A DNA stretch of 64,000 nt from an uncultured Bacteroidales bacterium (GTDB taxonomy: Bacteria; Bacteroidota; Bacteroidia; Bacteroidales; UBA1715): positions 1 to 64,000 of the forward strand of contig CALAUG010000059.1 in assembly GCA_937892155.1 (NCBI GenBank), given 5' to 3'. Below, piece after piece: positions 26,323-35,559 of the stretch. Both the position numbers and the translations under genes were made by a program. The notes under the pieces are model-generated. The model was not told the origin of the DNA and did not search any database. It saw only the letters and a program-made list of their open reading frames with translations. The stretch's first letter is position 1, and each line of letters begins with the position of its first letter.

Positions 26323-28170
26323 TTAGAATTGGAAATAAATGAATTTTTGCAAATCTGCAGTTACAAACTGGTACACGACAAAGACTACAACAACCGTAAC
26401 AACAGCCATAAGTGGCAGCGGTAATGATGCAAAGGCAATTCTATAGCGACGTTTTAACTTTTCTGGCAGCCAGTGAATTATCATTCCCAAGACAAACAAA
26501 ACAATGATATTTTCGCAACTCCGTGCAATTTCCGGTAGTTGTTCCAAATTCCATGGCGAACCAATTTGATTTACCATATTTTTTGCCGTATTCCATGCTA
26601 CTTCGTTCGCTTCGGCTGGATCAAGGTTGGAACCTGCACGGAAAAACAATCGCGTCCACGTAATGAATACAAAAGTCAAAAACACAGCCCACGCGCGTTC
26701 AAGCCATGGTATCAGTGCTTTAAAGCCAATAAAATTGTACATAAAGCGCAAAAATGTTCCAGTCCAAATAACACCCGACCACACTAAAGCAATATTCCAA
26801 ACCGGAGCTGGGAAATATTCCGTCATTTTGTAGCAACCAAACGTCACAATACTGATAGATAGCAGTCGCAACGGATGATCCCAATCCTTCCAAAAACGAT
26901 AAATTATCATTCCTATTCCATTCAAACCGCCCCAAATCATAAAATTCCAACTCGCCCCGTGCCACAAACCACCAAGCAACATCGTATTCAATCTATTCAT
27001 ATTCGATGTAAGCGATTTTTTCTTTTCTGGGGATTTATGACAATAAATGGTTACTATCAACGCCAACGAAATCAATATAACAGCAACCCAGATACTTCCC
27101 GACAAAACAGTTCCAATCAATGCGATTGTAGCAATGCACGCATACGTTCCAACCGAAGCAGTTCTATTTCCACCAAGCGGAATGTATAAATAATCCTGCA
27201 ACCATTTCGACAACGAAATATGCCACCGTTTCCAAAATTCGCCAGGATTCGTGGCCTTGTACGGAGAATTGAAGTTTTTAGGCAAATAAAATCCCATAAT
27301 CATTGCTACGCCGATGGCAATATCGGTATAACCCGAAAAATCGGCATAAACTTGCAATGAATAAGCAAACAATGCAACTAAGTTTTCAAAACCAGTATAT
27401 AACAATGGATTATCGAAAACCCTATCGACAAAATTCACAGCCAAATAATCGCTCAAAATGATTTTTTTCGCCAAGCCGTTCAATATCCAAAACACCGCAA
27501 TTCCAAATTGGCGACGCGACAAGAAATATTTCTTGTAAATCTGCGGAATAAAATCGGCCGCACGTACAATTGGTCCAGCAACCAATTGCGGGAAAAACGT
27601 CACATAAAAACCAAAATTCAAGACATTGCGAACCGGCTCGACTTTTCCACGGAAAACGTCCATTATGTAACTGATACACTGAAACGTATAGAACGATATA
27701 CCGACAGGGAGAATAATTTTATCGACGGTAAATGTTTCTTTGCCCGCAAACACGTTTCCAATCTCGGCAAATACATTCACGATAGGAATTTTTAAACCGA
27801 CAAGATTTAAAATCATATCAGCAAAGAAATAGGAATACTTAAAATAGCAGAGAATACCCAAATTCAACGCCAAACCAACGAGCAAACATCCCAATTTACC
27901 TTTTTCCGTCTGTCGTTTCACCATTGCCAGACCAAGCCAGAAATTCAAGAATGTGGCAAAAATCAAAATCAGCGTAGCCCACCCACTTGTTTTGTAATAA
28001 AAGAACACGCTGACAAAGAAAATAAATGAATTGCGAAGCAATACCTTATTCTTCATCAAAGAAAATACGGCAAAAACAAGAGCAAAAAACGCCCAAAAAT
28101 AGAATTGCGTAAACAACAATGGAGAATTGCTGTCGAACGAAAAAATATTTTTGAGAAACGAGAGAAACAT
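26323..28170 (-). CDS. MBOAT family O-acyltransferase (AlgI/DltB-like)
   Basis: Multi-span membrane acyltransferase, 615 residues. The catalytic histidine region reads LLGGLWHGASWNFMIWGGLN, preceded by the typical NPGEFWKRWHISLSKWLQDYLYIPLGG. These enzymes move acyl (often acetyl) groups across the membrane onto polysaccharides. Downstream partners are usually periplasmic SGNH proteins, and two such genes lie upstream on the same strand (28807-31612). A D-alanylation role is unlikely because no dltA or dltC is near. The operon is interrupted by the gene at 28217. Confidence 0.92.
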   Translation of the reverse strand: MFLSFLKNIFSFDSNSPLLFTQFYFWAFFALVFAVFSLMKNKVLLRNSFIFFVSVFFYYKTSGWATLILIFATFLNFWLGLAMVKRQTEKGKLGCLLVGLALNLGILCYFKYSYFFADMILNLVGLKIPIVNVFAEIGNVFAGKETFTVDKIILPVGISFYTFQCISYIMDVFRGKVEPVRNVLNFGFYVTFFPQLVAGPIVRAADFIPQIYKKYFLSRRQFGIAVFWILNGLAKKIILSDYLAVNFVDRVFDNPLLYTGFENLVALFAYSLQVYADFSGYTDIAIGVAMIMGFYLPKNFNSPYKATNPGEFWKRWHISLSKWLQDYLYIPLGGNRTASVGTYACIATIALIGTVLSGSIWVAVILISLALIVTIYCHKSPEKKKSLTSNMNRLNTMLLGGLWHGASWNFMIWGGLNGIGMIIYRFWKDWDHPLRLLSISIVTFGCYKMTEYFPAPVWNIALVWSGVIWTGTFLRFMYNFIGFKALIPWLERAWAVFLTFVFITWTRLFFRAGSNLDPAEANEVAWNTAKNMVNQIGSPWNLEQLPEIARSCENIIVLFVLGMIIHWLPEKLKRRYRIAFASLPLPLMAVVTVVVVFVVYQFVTADLQKFIYFQF

Positions 28171-28216
28171 TTTTAATTATTATGCTGAAACCGAACGATT
28201 TTAATTTGAAGCAAAT

Positions 28217-28726
28217 TTATTTCTTTTTTTCTAATGTATATAAATCTCGCACAAGACGTACACTCTGACTGTAGTTGCGATAATAACTGTCCATAATGGC
28301 ATAATCATTGCTGAATTCCAAGTAGTAAGCGTTGTCGCTGTCGTTTGCAGACAAAGACCAGTAGAACCCGAGAGAGCCAACGCCGTAAACATCAGAACCA
28401 ATATGGTCGCCTGCAGCAGGAAGAAATATAGATTTGCTATTTTTCTTACTTGTAAACAATCCTCCGTACACTCCATTCTGCGATGTCCATTTATAGTTGC
28501 AGTTTGCTAACAATTCATTTATTTCATCTTGTGTTGGCACTCGCCAATTAGAATCTGATAATTCTTGTACTTCATCAAATGTATAATAGTTGCCATATTC
28601 TTCAGGGGTATTTGCACCTACATTGCTCGTTGCCCATTCTACAGAAAGACTTAAATCCACTGCTTCTTGGCAAAAAACTGCAAAGCCAAGAATAAGAAAG
28701 ATTGCTATGAAGAGAATTTGTTTCAT
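28217..28726 (-). CDS. Small exported protein with Fibrobacter-type major paralogous domain
   Basis: 170 residues from ATG 28726, with signal peptide MKQILFIAIFLILGFAVFCQ. The rest is one copy of the domain common in Bacteroidota surface proteins and abundant in Fibrobacter: DLSLSVEWATSNVGANTPEE, WRVPTQDEINELL, IFLPAAGDHIGSDVYGVGS and SVRLVRDLY. Its function is not known; C-type-lectin-like binding has been suggested for related domains. The frame stays open upstream for 23 codons, which encode the tail of a second copy (next entry). It lies within the acyltransferase operon. Confidence 0.78.
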   Translation of the reverse strand: MKQILFIAIFLILGFAVFCQEAVDLSLSVEWATSNVGANTPEEYGNYYTFDEVQELSDSNWRVPTQDEINELLANCNYKWTSQNGVYGGLFTSKKNSKSIFLPAAGDHIGSDVYGVGSLGFYWSLSANDSDNAYYLEFSNDYAIMDSYYRNYSQSVRLVRDLYTLEKKK

Positions 28727-28795
28727 CACTTTTTTTATATCCTGAACAAGACGCACAGACCGACCGGAACTGCGTGCGCTGAAACTTGAGAAGGC
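28727..28795 (-). pseudogene. Remnant: C-terminal tail of a lost Fibrobacter-type domain copy
   Basis: In frame with and directly upstream of the gene above, 23 codons encode AFSSFSARSSGRSVRLVQD and a few more residues. This matches the end of the same domain (compare YSQSVRLVRDLY at the end of the intact copy). The stretch has a stop codon in front and no start codon, so it is left over from a tandem array that lost a copy by deletion. Confidence 0.7.
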
Positions 28796-28806
28796 TTAAG
28801 ATAAAA

Positions 28807-30090
28807 TTAATTCCTCCGCATCATAGTTTCATTATACGATTCAATTATTGCACGATACATCATATCGCCCATAAGTTTATATCCTTTTCGAGTGAAATGA
28901 ATTTTGTCTTTTTGCGCCAAACCAAATGCCTCCCATTGTCTCATAGAACCCAAACCACCCATTATAGCAAACATATCCCACACGCCACCATCGTGTTTAC
29001 TTGCCAATGTATAAAAGTCATTCTGAACCTTTAGACCATTTTTATTTACCTCGTAATACGATGACTTTTTCCCTTTAAACTTCCTAAATGAATCATTATT
29101 TGTGATGAAAATGTAGGCGCAATTCGGCACAACACATTCTATTTTCGCAATCAGCGAATCATAATTTGATATGAAAACAGAATCGGAGAAATTTTCAGGG
29201 ACTGCATCGTTTATTCCTATGGCAAAAATCACCAACTGAGGACGAATCAACGCCAACTGTCGTTCAAAATTTTCGCAAGACAAATACGACGGAACTGATG
29301 CTCCATTCACACCAATTGCGTGATACACGACGCCCGGTTCGTCATTTTCGGGCAAAAATCCATTAACCGTAAACGAATGAGGTACAGTATCTTTTTGAAC
29401 AACACGCATGGTAAACACTTCTGCAGGTGTTTTGCATACAAAAACATACGAACTCGTAGTTGTATCGTAGGTAGCCGTATAGACCGTATCATTAATAACC
29501 AAAATTGGTTCAACCAAGTTTGTATCGGCGTACCCTATTACCGTCATCTTTGTAAATTTCCAACGATGACGTTCCTCGTCCGGATTAAGATTGACCGTTA
29601 TTTCTGCCAACGTATCTTGTGTTGTCACTGCAATACCCGTCACACCAAGTGTTGCCACACGGCTTTCACGGACATTTCGTGACGGTGTCCATTCTCCTTT
29701 ATGCGTAACTTTATAATTAGACGGATTATTGGTTTTTGCCGTTTCGAATGGGAAAATAATACCACGACTGGCATGATAATCCTGAATCAGCGTATCAAAA
29801 TGAGAACGCACCTGATGCGAAAACATATCAGCCTGCACGTGTGAACCACCTATATGGAGTATCGACAATTGTTTCTGTTGACCGCGTAACAAACCATTTA
29901 ACTCATCATAAAAATGAGTCAAGCGGGCACTTGAACCTTTCGGAATAACTATTTCATTCTTTGAGCCATCTATGAACGGATAACCTTTAAGGAAAGGATA
30001 TTGAGTATTAGACTGTGCGAATGTACAATTGACAATCAACAGAAACACTATAGACAAACCTAAAACACTATGTACCCTATTCTTCTGCAT
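28807..30090 (-). CDS. SGNH/GDSL-family hydrolase, exported (acyltransferase partner 2)
   Basis: 427 residues with a signal peptide ending near NCTFAQ. SGNH blocks: LSILHIGGSHVQADMFS (catalytic Ser in GGSH), NGASVPSYL, VIFAIGINDAVPEN (Asn) and DKIHFTRKGYKLMG (Asp and His). This arrangement resembles periplasmic esterases or acetyltransferases that complete MBOAT-driven polysaccharide acetylation. Its start overlaps the end of the upstream SGNH gene by 14 bases, so the two are coupled. Confidence 0.85.
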   Translation of the reverse strand: MQKNRVHSVLGLSIVFLLIVNCTFAQSNTQYPFLKGYPFIDGSKNEIVIPKGSSARLTHFYDELNGLLRGQQKQLSILHIGGSHVQADMFSHQVRSHFDTLIQDYHASRGIIFPFETAKTNNPSNYKVTHKGEWTPSRNVRESRVATLGVTGIAVTTQDTLAEITVNLNPDEERHRWKFTKMTVIGYADTNLVEPILVINDTVYTATYDTTTSSYVFVCKTPAEVFTMRVVQKDTVPHSFTVNGFLPENDEPGVVYHAIGVNGASVPSYLSCENFERQLALIRPQLVIFAIGINDAVPENFSDSVFISNYDSLIAKIECVVPNCAYIFITNNDSFRKFKGKKSSYYEVNKNGLKVQNDFYTLASKHDGGVWDMFAIMGGLGSMRQWEAFGLAQKDKIHFTRKGYKLMGDMMYRAIIESYNETMMRRN

Positions 30091-31612
30091 CAGCCTCCGT
30101 TATTAAAAGTGTATCCACCCCAACTGAATCTTCCATTTCGTCGAGTTCCTCTTCTGGTTGCTCTTGAGGAAGCCACATTTCATTTCTTTGTAAAAATTTG
30201 TAATACTCGTAATAATGCATAAAAGACTCTGTGAAAATCTCGGCAATCCGTTTAGCACCCTGCGGTGAAAAATGTATATAGTCAGGAGCAGCCCATGCAG
30301 GACTATGAGAAACCCACTGTATCATTGAATTTCGTCCACCCATCACTTCAAACATATTCCAGAATGCCGCCCCGTTTTCCAAAGCGACATCTTTCATAGC
30401 TTGAACAACTTCTTCAACGAAAGGCCACGTCTGCAATTCACCATTGACTTTCGTTGACATATCGGCAGGTCCAATAACCAATATCGCAGCATCAGGACAA
30501 AGCCTTTGCATATATTTTATTTGACGTGCGAAATCCTTCTTATAATTTTCTACAGCCGTTTCCGATGTAATCGCAGGTACTGCATTACCTCCAAATTCCA
30601 TTATAACCATAGGAACTTTAAACAATCGCATAGTTTCACGTAACAACGATGAAGAAATACCTGTGAAAAATGTTCCAGCACTACCACGTAACGGAATATT
30701 GTCAACCGTCACTCCCGTATTACTTTCCAACGAAACCGCATACAATTCAGCACATCCTTTCAATGACAACGAACAAGTAGACACAAAGGAACCCAACGAC
30801 CAAGATAATTCCGTCATGCCAAATTTTTCTTCCTCTACCACCAAAGTTGAATCAATGCCATTAGCAGACAATGTTGCTTTAAAGTCTGCTTTGTTATTAC
30901 CAAGTAATAGGCGAACTCTATTAAACTTCTTTGTACCTTCAAAAACTTGTTTCCAATCGCGGGTGGTATAGGTCAGTATAACAGAACCATTCAAATCTGC
31001 CATTTGTGCCAATACACCATAGCGATTATGAGGTAACCGCTGGCGCAACGTTCCAGAAGCAACATAGCGCGGAATACTATCGGAAACCGTTTGTCCGACC
31101 GCTGTTGTCTGAAACAACGGCACAATCGGTAACATTCCCACTCCATTTCCACCAAATTTTTCCTGTAAAGCCTGACGGATATATCCAGAAATTCTATCCA
31201 ATTCTATTTGAGAATCGCCATAATGAAGAATATGCAATGCACCTTTTTTCTTTGTCTGTTCCTCCAAAGCAACAAAAACCTTGTTTAGCAACTCCGGATT
31301 ATCGTCTGGAAAATAAATACGAGCAAGACTTGTCGTATCAAACTTTTTGAAAAAATTCAAAGAATCAATAAATGCCAACGAATCAACATTTTCGCTCACA
31401 TCCGGCAAAGTATCCATTACAGCAACAAAATCATTTTCAATACTTTGCAAGGAATCTTCCAAATTTATATCAACAGTACCAGGATTGAACACTTCCGTCA
31501 GCGAAGGGAAGCGCAATGTCACCTGGACACCATCCTTCGGAAAAACCACACACACAACGCCAAGCAGGGCGAAAACGCCAGCAAAGAACAGTATAATGTG
31601 GACATTCTTCAT
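30077..31612 (-). CDS. SGNH/GDSL-family protein, membrane-anchored (acyltransferase partner 1)
   Basis: 511 residues. One N-terminal membrane segment (IILFFAGVFALLGVVCVVF) anchors a periplasmic domain. SGNH blocks: ALHILHYGDSQIELDRISGY (Ser), MEFGGNAVPAI and PDYIHFSPQGAKRIAEIF (Asp, His). An acidic C-terminal tail (about 25 residues) follows. First gene of the probable O-acylation operon 31612 to 26323, with a -7 box at 31632-31639. Confidence 0.85.
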   Translation of the reverse strand: MKNVHIILFFAGVFALLGVVCVVFPKDGVQVTLRFPSLTEVFNPGTVDINLEDSLQSIENDFVAVMDTLPDVSENVDSLAFIDSLNFFKKFDTTSLARIYFPDDNPELLNKVFVALEEQTKKKGALHILHYGDSQIELDRISGYIRQALQEKFGGNGVGMLPIVPLFQTTAVGQTVSDSIPRYVASGTLRQRLPHNRYGVLAQMADLNGSVILTYTTRDWKQVFEGTKKFNRVRLLLGNNKADFKATLSANGIDSTLVVEEEKFGMTELSWSLGSFVSTCSLSLKGCAELYAVSLESNTGVTVDNIPLRGSAGTFFTGISSSLLRETMRLFKVPMVIMEFGGNAVPAITSETAVENYKKDFARQIKYMQRLCPDAAILVIGPADMSTKVNGELQTWPFVEEVVQAMKDVALENGAAFWNMFEVMGGRNSMIQWVSHSPAWAAPDYIHFSPQGAKRIAEIFTESFMHYYEYYKFLQRNEMWLPQEQPEEELDEMEDSVGVDTLLITEADAEE

Positions 31613-31631
31613 TCTCTAAATATAAATTTGC

Positions 31632-31639
31632 CAAAGGTA
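31632..31639 (-). promoter_or_regulatory. Bacteroidota -7 promoter box for the O-acylation operon
   Basis: Minus strand reads TACCTTTG, a full match to TAnnTTTG, 20 bases upstream of the ATG. Confidence 0.6.
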
Positions 31640-31698
31640 CAAAATTCACATATTTAGACAACTCCACACAAAAAGATTGTCATATAGCAGATTTTCAA

Positions 31699-31706
31699 TA
31701 TTTTTG
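31699..31706 (+). promoter_or_regulatory. Bacteroidota -7 promoter box for the LEA-like lipoprotein
   Basis: TATTTTTG, a full match to TAnnTTTG. It supports the start at 31745 and not the ATG at 31715, which would leave almost no leader. Confidence 0.6.
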
Positions 31707-31744
31707 TCTGTGAAATGATTGTTATATCTTTTAACTGGACAATA

Positions 31745-32311
31745 ATGATAAAAAAACTATTCTACACTATCAGCATTTGCTTATTGGTAACAGCATGCAA
31801 CATTCAAGAAGCAAAAAATATTAAAGACTGTGCGTTCACCTTCAAATCAATTTCCAACATGATGGTAAACGACATTTCCTTTGAGGGGAAACGCAGTTTA
31901 AAAGATTTCTCTCCATCCGATGTTGCACTTATATCAAGAGGTTTGATGACAGAAATGCCAATAAATTTTACGGCCAATGTCAGAATTGACAATCCCAACA
32001 ATCAAAAAGCAGAATTAAGCGCACTGGAATGGATTTTACTCATCAAAGATATTGAAGTTGCCAGCGGCATAGTGGACGAAAAAACAAAAATTGACGCACA
32101 TCAAAGCATAACAATACCACTGGAAGTTGAGACAAACACCAACGTATTGAAAAATTTTTCGCTCACCGAAATAAAAAACATCATTTTTAACATCAGTAAT
32201 TCAAAAGGTTTACCTGAAAATTCTACTCTAAAAGTTAAACCAGCCATTATGGTTGGGAAAAAGATGGTGAAATCACCAGCTTATATCACTATTGATTTAG
32301 ACAAAAAGTAA
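31745..32311 (+). CDS. Lipoprotein, LEA type 2 / water-stress-like family
   Basis: 188 residues from ATG 31745. The lipobox is clear (SICLLVTAC). The mature part resembles LEA type 2/WHy beta-sandwich proteins: a run of strands with VRIDNPNNQKAELSALEW, then ITIPLEVETN. These domains are common in small bacterial envelope lipoproteins with no firm role. Convergent with rimO, with 3 bases between stops. Confidence 0.75.
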   Translation: MIKKLFYTISICLLVTACNIQEAKNIKDCAFTFKSISNMMVNDISFEGKRSLKDFSPSDVALISRGLMTEMPINFTANVRIDNPNNQKAELSALEWILLIKDIEVASGIVDEKTKIDAHQSITIPLEVETNTNVLKNFSLTEIKNIIFNISNSKGLPENSTLKVKPAIMVGKKMVKSPAYITIDLDKK

Positions 32312-32314
32312 CAT

Positions 32315-33601
32315 TTACAGCAGTTTTCCTTCCAAATCATAGGTGTCGGCTTTGGTAATTTTTATAGGATAAAATTCTCCCACTTGTAAATTACCATTAG
32401 GAATAAAAACCTCATTATCAACTTCATACGCATCGTACTGTGTGCGACCGACAAATCCATCATCTTCCTGTCTGTCAATTAGTACAGGAAATGTTTTACC
32501 TACTTTTGCCGAATTTTTCTTCATCGAAATTTCCTGTTGAATGTTCATTATGATTTCCTGACGTTCCAATTTTACGTGTTCAGGTATGGTATTTCGATAA
32601 TTTTCACCAGCGTACGTTCCTTCTTCATGGGAATAGGTAAACACACCCAGTCTATCAAATTCTGCCTGTTGCACAAAATCGACCAATTTTTGGAATTCCT
32701 TTTCGGTTTCTCCAGGGTGACCGACAATCAACGATGTACGTATTGCGATATCCGGTACTTTCGTTTTCAATTCCTCCATTAACGCAAATGTTTCCTTTTC
32801 GCTAAAAAAGCGTCGCATTTTCGTCAGGACCTTATCCGATGCGTGCTGAAACGGAATATCTATGTAATGACACACTTTGGAAAGTTGATTCATAGAATTG
32901 AGAACTTCCTTCGGAAAACTATTCGGATATAAATAATGCAGACGAATCCATTGTAGACCATCTATTGGTTGTAATTTTTCCAACAATTCTGCAAGTACGT
33001 TCCGTTTATATAAATCGTAGCCAAAGAATGACAAATCTTGAGCTATTAACGAAAGTTCCTTCGCCCCATTTGAAACTAAAAACTTTGCTTCTTCCACCAA
33101 ATTTTCAAGAGGTTCAGATATGTATTTTCCTCTTATTGAGGGAATTGCGCAAAATGCGCACGTACGGTTGCACCCTTCCGCCAATTTCAAATACGCCAAA
33201 TGTTTTGGAGTCGAAACCAAGCGTTCGCACCAGATTGATTCATTTTTAACGACACGTAATTCTTGCAAAATATCGTCTATGCCACGTGCTCCAAAAAACG
33301 AATCCACTTCGGGAATTTCTGCCCTGAGTTCATCGGCATAGCGTTGCGAAAGACAGCCTATCACATACAATTTCTTGATTTGTCCGTTGTTTTTTGCCTT
33401 TACGGCCTGTAAAATCATATCTATAGATTCCTGTTTGGCGTCGCCAATGAATCCACAGGTATTAATAATGACAATCTCCGAAAATTCATTGGAATCAAAC
33501 ACAATCGAATATCCCGAAGCAACAGCCTGACGGGCTAATCGTTCAGAATCAACAAGATTTTTAGAACAACCAAGAGTTATTATATTAATTGTCTGTTTCA
33601 T
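32315..33601 (-). CDS. rimO: Ribosomal protein uS12 methylthiotransferase
   Basis: Radical-SAM enzyme adding a methylthio group to Asp in ribosomal protein S12. 428 residues with the three expected domains: UPF0004 (INIITLGCSKNLVDSER with cluster cysteines at about 11, 49 and 83), radical SAM (LAEGCNRTCAFCAIPSIRGK), and a C-terminal TRAM domain (VLIDRQEDDGFVGRTQYDA). It follows the AlkD-like gene by 18 bases and is probably transcribed with it. Confidence 0.95.
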   Translation of the reverse strand: MKQTINIITLGCSKNLVDSERLARQAVASGYSIVFDSNEFSEIVIINTCGFIGDAKQESIDMILQAVKAKNNGQIKKLYVIGCLSQRYADELRAEIPEVDSFFGARGIDDILQELRVVKNESIWCERLVSTPKHLAYLKLAEGCNRTCAFCAIPSIRGKYISEPLENLVEEAKFLVSNGAKELSLIAQDLSFFGYDLYKRNVLAELLEKLQPIDGLQWIRLHYLYPNSFPKEVLNSMNQLSKVCHYIDIPFQHASDKVLTKMRRFFSEKETFALMEELKTKVPDIAIRTSLIVGHPGETEKEFQKLVDFVQQAEFDRLGVFTYSHEEGTYAGENYRNTIPEHVKLERQEIIMNIQQEISMKKNSAKVGKTFPVLIDRQEDDGFVGRTQYDAYEVDNEVFIPNGNLQVGEFYPIKITKADTYDLEGKLL

Positions 33602-33619
33602 TTCTTGTAATAAAAGTAA

Positions 33620-34306
33620 TTATTTTGCCCAGACCTTCAACGTTCTTAAATAGTTTTTCTGCTCGTCGGTAATACGAAAACTTTCACAGGCTTTTTGTAT
33701 TGTTTTATTATGTACCCACGGTGCAAGCATCCTTTTCTCAATATATGGTATTGTTGCTTTCCACTGTTTAGCCAAAGCCGTTGCGAAGAACCAAGCAGCC
33801 ATCATATTAACGTAGTATTCGTCACTTTTGACAGCAGCAGGAATTGTAAGATACTCCTGTTTAAAATCATCATCAAGGAAATGACTCATAAGCATTTCCA
33901 TTCCGAAACGGCAAGTATATGTTTTATCGGAGGCTGCCCATTCTCTAATTTTTAACAACAAATCAGATTTGTGTTTTTTAAATACTTTTGGTGACATAAT
34001 ATCACAAACAGCCCAATTGTCAACATACGGCAAGAACCTATCTGTTTTCCGTATGCACGTATCGTAATCCTTTATTTCCGAAATCAATAATCCGTGAAGC
34101 ATATTCTCGTCGTAATACTTATGAGGCAATTCCTGCAGAAATGTGTCAAAACTTTGCGATTTAAAGACATCCTTTGCCAACAATCGCACCTTAGGAACAC
34201 GTACACCAATGAATAAATCAGGAGAAACCGTAGGTGTCAATTTTGCCTGAAAACGCGCATATTCCTCATCACGCAATGCAAACAATTGTTTTTGTATCTC
34301 TGTCAT
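33620..34306 (-). CDS. DNA alkylation repair protein (AlkD-like)
   Basis: HEAT-like repeat DNA glycosylase family, 228 residues. Family features: PKVRLLAKDVFKSQSF, YYDENMLHGLLISEI, VDNWAVCDIMSPKVF and FGMEMLMSHF. AlkD removes bulky or cationic alkylated bases without base flipping. The start is set at ATG 34306 because the -7 box at 34321-34328 overlaps the only earlier ATG. Confidence 0.88.
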   Translation of the reverse strand: MTEIQKQLFALRDEEYARFQAKLTPTVSPDLFIGVRVPKVRLLAKDVFKSQSFDTFLQELPHKYYDENMLHGLLISEIKDYDTCIRKTDRFLPYVDNWAVCDIMSPKVFKKHKSDLLLKIREWAASDKTYTCRFGMEMLMSHFLDDDFKQEYLTIPAAVKSDEYYVNMMAAWFFATALAKQWKATIPYIEKRMLAPWVHNKTIQKACESFRITDEQKNYLRTLKVWAK

Positions 34307-34320
34307 CGTGTTAAATTTCA

Positions 34321-34328
34321 CAAATGTA
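34321..34328 (-). promoter_or_regulatory. Bacteroidota -7 promoter box for the AlkD-like gene and rimO
   Basis: Minus strand reads TACATTTG, a full match to TAnnTTTG, 15 bases upstream of ATG 34306. Confidence 0.65.
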
Positions 34329-34418
34329 ACTAAAAACTACGGAAACAGACAACAGACTTCATGCAACTAAATATTTAAGAAGTTTTCAACACCTATTTCT
34401 ATTACAATTTTTTCATAG

Positions 34419-34426
34419 TACATTTG
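34419..34426 (+). promoter_or_regulatory. Bacteroidota -7 promoter box for the tandem DUF3127 gene
   Basis: TACATTTG, a full match to TAnnTTTG, 15 bases upstream of ATG 34442; it overlaps and so excludes the ATG-equivalent at 34424. Confidence 0.65.
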
Positions 34427-34441
34427 AGAAAAATTAAATAC

Positions 34442-35158
34442 ATGGACAACGTAATTAACGGAAAATTATTAGAAGCCTGCGAACCTCAGACAGGAGAAGG
34501 TGCAAACGGCGCATGGAAAAGACAAAACTTTATTATCGAAACGTTTGCTCAATATCCACGTAAGGTGTGTTTTACCGTGGCAAACGACAAGATAGACATG
34601 TCACAATTTCCTATAGGAAGCATTATTGCCGTATCTATAAACATTGAAAGCCGAGAATACAACGGCCGTTGGTACACTGATTTCAGAGCATGGAGAGTTG
34701 AACAAGGACAACAAGTTCCGCCTCAAAACGAAATACAGGGAACGGTTACTTTTGTTGGTCAAGAAGCATCGGGCACAAGTCAAAATGGGAAACAATGGAA
34801 ACGTCAGGAATTCGTTATTGAAACAAGCGAGACGTATCCAAAAAAAATAAGTTTCTCCATTTGGGGCGACAGAATCAACAAAACTCTCCTAACGCCAGGA
34901 AAAGCCGTAACTGTTTCGGTTGATTTAGAAAGTCGCAAGAGCAATAACGGTAGCTGGTTTTCAAGCGCACAGGCATATAGAATTGTTGAAGGCATTCAAC
35001 AACAGCAACCTATGCCACAAGCACCAAACAATCAAACCTTTGGTGTAGATGCAACGCCAAGTGCAAATCCTTTTGGTAGTAGCGCCACAATCGCAATCGA
35101 TCCTCTAACGAGCGAACAGGCAGCAACGCAAGATGCTGGTGACGACTTACCATTTTAA
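34442..35158 (+). CDS. Tandem DUF3127 protein with SSB-like C-terminal tip
   Basis: 238 residues from ATG 34442. Two copies of the DUF3127 domain stand in a row: residues about 5-85 (GANGAWKRQNFIIETFAQYP ... IESREYNGRWYTDFRAW) and about 97-185 (QNGKQWKRQEFVIETSETYP ... LESRKSNNGSWFSSAQAY). A flexible Gln/Pro/Asn/Ser linker follows, then the end AGDDLPF. DUF3127 is predicted to be an OB fold, and the last six residues match the acidic aromatic tip of single-stranded-DNA-binding protein, which recruits repair proteins. Most family members have one domain. A single-stranded DNA or RNA role is inferred. Confidence 0.85.
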   Translation: MDNVINGKLLEACEPQTGEGANGAWKRQNFIIETFAQYPRKVCFTVANDKIDMSQFPIGSIIAVSINIESREYNGRWYTDFRAWRVEQGQQVPPQNEIQGTVTFVGQEASGTSQNGKQWKRQEFVIETSETYPKKISFSIWGDRINKTLLTPGKAVTVSVDLESRKSNNGSWFSSAQAYRIVEGIQQQQPMPQAPNNQTFGVDATPSANPFGSSATIAIDPLTSEQAATQDAGDDLPF

Positions 35159-35280
35159 AAAAAAAATTCATATTCGTATAGCTTTGTGCAAATGAAGTCA
35201 TTTGCACGAAGCGGTACGTTTACAGCATTACCCAAACGCCATTTGGCAATAATGACGAACCAGTTGGGTACGCAAATACA

Positions 35281-35556
35281 TTAATACGCAAATACAAAGT
35301 AAATCACCAATGCAATTTGAATAATAAGAATTGCAGGGACTCCAATATAAAATTTAGGATGCTGCGTTTTGTGCCGCCAAACCATCATTCCAGCAAGCGC
35401 ACCAATTGAACCACCTATTAGGGCTATTCCTATGAGTGTTTTCTCCGGTATACGCCATTTATTGTTTTTTGCCTTCCATTTGTCAACGCCGTACATAATA
35501 AAGGCAATAATATTAATCGCTACTAAGTAAATAATGATGTTGTATACTGTTTCCAT
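35281..35556 (-). CDS. DUF1294 small membrane protein
   Basis: 91 residues with three hydrophobic segments. The family pattern is clear: MYGVDKWKAKNNKWRIPEKT, then GGSIGALAGMMVWRHKTQHP. Function unknown. It follows the acyltransferase-like gene by 3 bases. A 12-base repeat (around 35270 and 35284) spans its stop codon. Confidence 0.88.
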   Translation of the reverse strand: METVYNIIIYLVAINIIAFIMYGVDKWKAKNNKWRIPEKTLIGIALIGGSIGALAGMMVWRHKTQHPKFYIGVPAILIIQIALVIYFVFAY

Positions 35557-35559
35557 ATC

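Noticed and set aside
26323..28170. DltB of a D-alanylation system
   Set aside because: No dltA, dltC or dltD is nearby and the partners are SGNH proteins, which fits O-acetylation better.
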